A DNA stretch of 46,897 nucleotides from Streptococcus suis. GTDB lineage: Bacteria; Bacillota; Bacilli; Lactobacillales; Streptococcaceae. The notes under the pieces are model-generated. The model saw only the letters and a program-made list of their open reading frames with translations, was not told the origin of the DNA and did not search any database. Position numbers and translations under genes: made by a program. Location of the stretch: assembly GCF_017601095.1 (NCBI RefSeq), contig NZ_JAGFUX010000013.1:1-46897 (forward strand), written 5' to 3'. This document shows positions 45,923 through 46,897 of this stretch, piece after piece (the stretch's first letter is position 1; each line of letters starts with the position of its first letter).

Positions 45923-45996
45923 TAGCGGCGAAGGGGATCGAACCCCCGACCTCCCGGGTATGAACCGGACGCTCTAGCCAGCTGAGCTACACCGCC
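45923..45996 (-). tRNA. Elongator tRNA-Met(CAU)
   Basis: 74 bases; acceptor GGCGGTG/CGCCGCT with G1-U72 and U6-G67 wobbles, anticodon CAT in TTCATAC. It resembles the Bacillus elongator tRNA-Met. Confidence 0.85.
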
Positions 45997-46007
45997 ATAT
46001 AACAAAA

Positions 46008-46081
46008 TCGGGAAGACAGGATTCGAACCTGCGACACCTTGGTCCCAAACCAAGTACTCTACCAAGCTGAGCTACTTCCCG
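46008..46081 (-). tRNA. tRNA-Pro(UGG)
   Basis: 74 bases; acceptor CGGGAAG/CTTCCCG, anticodon TGG in TTTGGGA. Confidence 0.95.
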
Positions 46082-46129
46082 ATATCATTAAAAATAAACC
46101 TCCCCTAATGTTCTACATTAAGCGAGTGA

Positions 46130-46203
46130 TGCACCCTAGAGGAGTCGAACCTCTAACCGCCTGATTCGTAGTCAGGTACTCTATCCAATTGAGCTAAGGG
46201 TGC
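46130..46203 (-). tRNA. tRNA-Arg(ACG)
   Basis: 74 bases; acceptor GCACCCT/AGGGTGC, anticodon ACG in CTACGAA, expected to be edited to ICG by TadA. A 48-base spacer separates it from tRNA-Pro. Confidence 0.95.
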
Positions 46204-46209
46204 TCGTCA

Positions 46210-46293
46210 TGCCGAGGACCGGAATCGAACCGGTACGATGTTGCCATCGCAGGATTTTAAGTCCTGTGCGTCTGCCTGTTCCGCCACCCCGGC
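46210..46293 (-). tRNA. tRNA-Leu(UAA)
   Basis: 84 bases with a long variable arm; acceptor GCCGGGG/CCTCGGC, anticodon TAA in CTTAAAA. Confidence 0.95.
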
Positions 46294-46300
46294 CTCTCAA

Positions 46301-46372
46301 AGCGAACGACGGGATTCGAACCCGCGACCCCCACCTTGGCAAGGTGGTGTTCTACCACTGAACTACGTTCGC
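46301..46372 (-). tRNA. tRNA-Gly(GCC)
   Basis: 72 bases; acceptor GCGAACG/CGTTCGC, discriminator T as usual for glycine, anticodon GCC in TTGCCAA. Confidence 0.95.
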
Positions 46373-46385
46373 AATCTTGTCTTAA

Positions 46386-46458
46386 TGCCGGCTACATGAC
46401 TTGAACACGCGACCCTCTGATTACAAATCAGATGCTCTACCAACTGAGCTAAGCCGGC
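46386..46458 (-). tRNA. tRNA-Thr(UGU)
   Basis: 73 bases; acceptor GCCGGCT/AGCCGGC, anticodon TGT in TTTGTAA. Confidence 0.95.
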
Positions 46459-46474
46459 CTATTATTATTCTCTA

Positions 46475-46556
46475 TGCGGGTTAAGGGACTTGAACCCCCA
46501 CGCCCGAAAGCGCCAGATCCTAAATCTGGTGCGTCTGCCAATTCCGCCAAACCCGC
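46475..46556 (-). tRNA. tRNA-Leu(UAG)
   Basis: 82 bases with a long variable arm; acceptor GCGGGTT/AACCCGC, anticodon TAG in TTTAGGA. Confidence 0.95.
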
Positions 46557-46559
46557 ATA

Positions 46560-46632
46560 TGACTCGTGCTGGGCTCGAACCAGCGACCCATTGATTAAAA
46601 GTCAATTGCTCTACCAACTGAGCTAACGAGTC
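46560..46632 (-). tRNA. tRNA-Lys(UUU)
   Basis: 73 bases; anticodon TTT in CTTTTAA, acceptor GACTCGT with ACGAGTC. A 64-base AT-rich spacer precedes it in transcription order; I see no clear promoter there. Confidence 0.95.
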
Positions 46633-46696
46633 GAAAACAAAATACAAACCACGTTTGCTCTATTTTCAACTTCAATATATCAAAAGACATCTTGAA

Positions 46697-46769
46697 CGGT
46701 CCCGACGGGAATCGAACCCGCGATCTTCGCCGTGACAGGGCGACGTGATAACCGCTACACTACGGGACC
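46697..46769 (-). tRNA. tRNA-Asp(GUC)
   Basis: 73 bases; acceptor GGTCCCG/CGGGACC, discriminator G, anticodon GTC in CTGTCAC. Confidence 0.95.
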
Positions 46770-46771
46770 TA

Positions 46772-46844
46772 TGGGAGTTAACGGGATCGAACCGCTGACC
46801 CTCTGCTTGTAAGGCAGATGCTCTCCCAGCTGAGCTAAACTCCC
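46772..46844 (-). tRNA. tRNA-Val(UAC)
   Basis: 73 bases; acceptor GGGAGTT with the complementary 3' strand, anticodon TAC in CTTACAA. First tRNA after 5S rRNA. Confidence 0.95.
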
Positions 46845-46849
46845 TATTT

Positions 46850-46897
46850 GCTAAGCGACTACCGTATCTCACAGGGGGCAACCCCCAACTACTTCAG
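46850..46897 (-). rRNA. rrf: 5S rRNA, 3' end (partial)
   Basis: Minus-strand GAAGTAGTTGGGGGTTGCCC, then CCCTGTGAGATACGGTAGTC and GCTTAGC, is the 3' part of streptococcal 5S rRNA. The gene runs off the window edge, so an rrn operon lies directly upstream of the tRNA array. Confidence 0.9.

Noticed and set aside
46465..46881. Two open frames across tRNA genes
   Set aside because: They overlap well-formed tRNA-Leu, Lys, Asp and Val genes.

Overview
The window is a chromosomal housekeeping segment of a low-GC Gram-positive bacterium. It is almost certainly a Streptococcus, and the gene order, the Sip-like and PcsB proteins and the dispersed repeats suggest S. suis or a close relative. This is recognition from memory, not a database match. 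Nearly everything reads on the minus strand, so in transcription order the window starts at its right-hand end.

In transcription order: (1) 46897-45388 holds the 3' end of a 5S rRNA and then a run of 16 tRNA genes with a terminator. (2) 45321-42589 holds the cell-shape and division genes mreC, mreD and pcsB. (3) 42458-38014 holds prs, then araT-recO-plsX-acpP. (4) 37896-21722 holds de novo purine synthesis: purC-L-F-M-N-H, then a Sip-like LysM protein gene and a plus-strand CHAP amidase gene, then purD-E-K and purB. (5) 21444-17040 holds a membrane-fused MerR regulator, ruvB, a GNAT acetyltransferase, a HAD phosphatase and a nucleotidyltransferase-like gene that looks cut short. (6) 16533-1557 is the full S10-spc-alpha block from rpsJ to rplQ, including secY, adk, infA, rpmJ and rpoA. 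(7) The minus-strand block closes with an L17DE-like RNA, a long terminator hairpin and a glutamate-cysteine ligase-like gene.

The coding content is ordinary. The non-coding content is not. Two families of short structured repeats stand out. Family R (about 130 bp, often bounded by GATAC/GTATC) is a long nested hairpin whose arms differ in sequence between copies but keep pairing. Copies lie in both orientations between ribosomal protein genes (rplC/rpsJ, twice in rpsN/rpsH, rpsH/rplF) and directly upstream of purB. Family T lies after four transcription units at 16.8-21.7 kb, each time between the stop codon and the intrinsic terminator. One copy carries a completely different but perfectly paired hairpin. 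Two genes in that same stretch, ruvB and the nucleotidyltransferase, have an extended -10 exactly six bases before the ATG, which predicts leaderless mRNAs.

Regulatory sites that fit their genes include PurR-box-like sites at purC and purD, WalR/VicR-like boxes at pcsB and sip, a MerR-type 19-bp-spacer promoter, and a clear S10 promoter with a structured leader. I found no CRISPR array, insertion sequence, prophage or obvious defence system.
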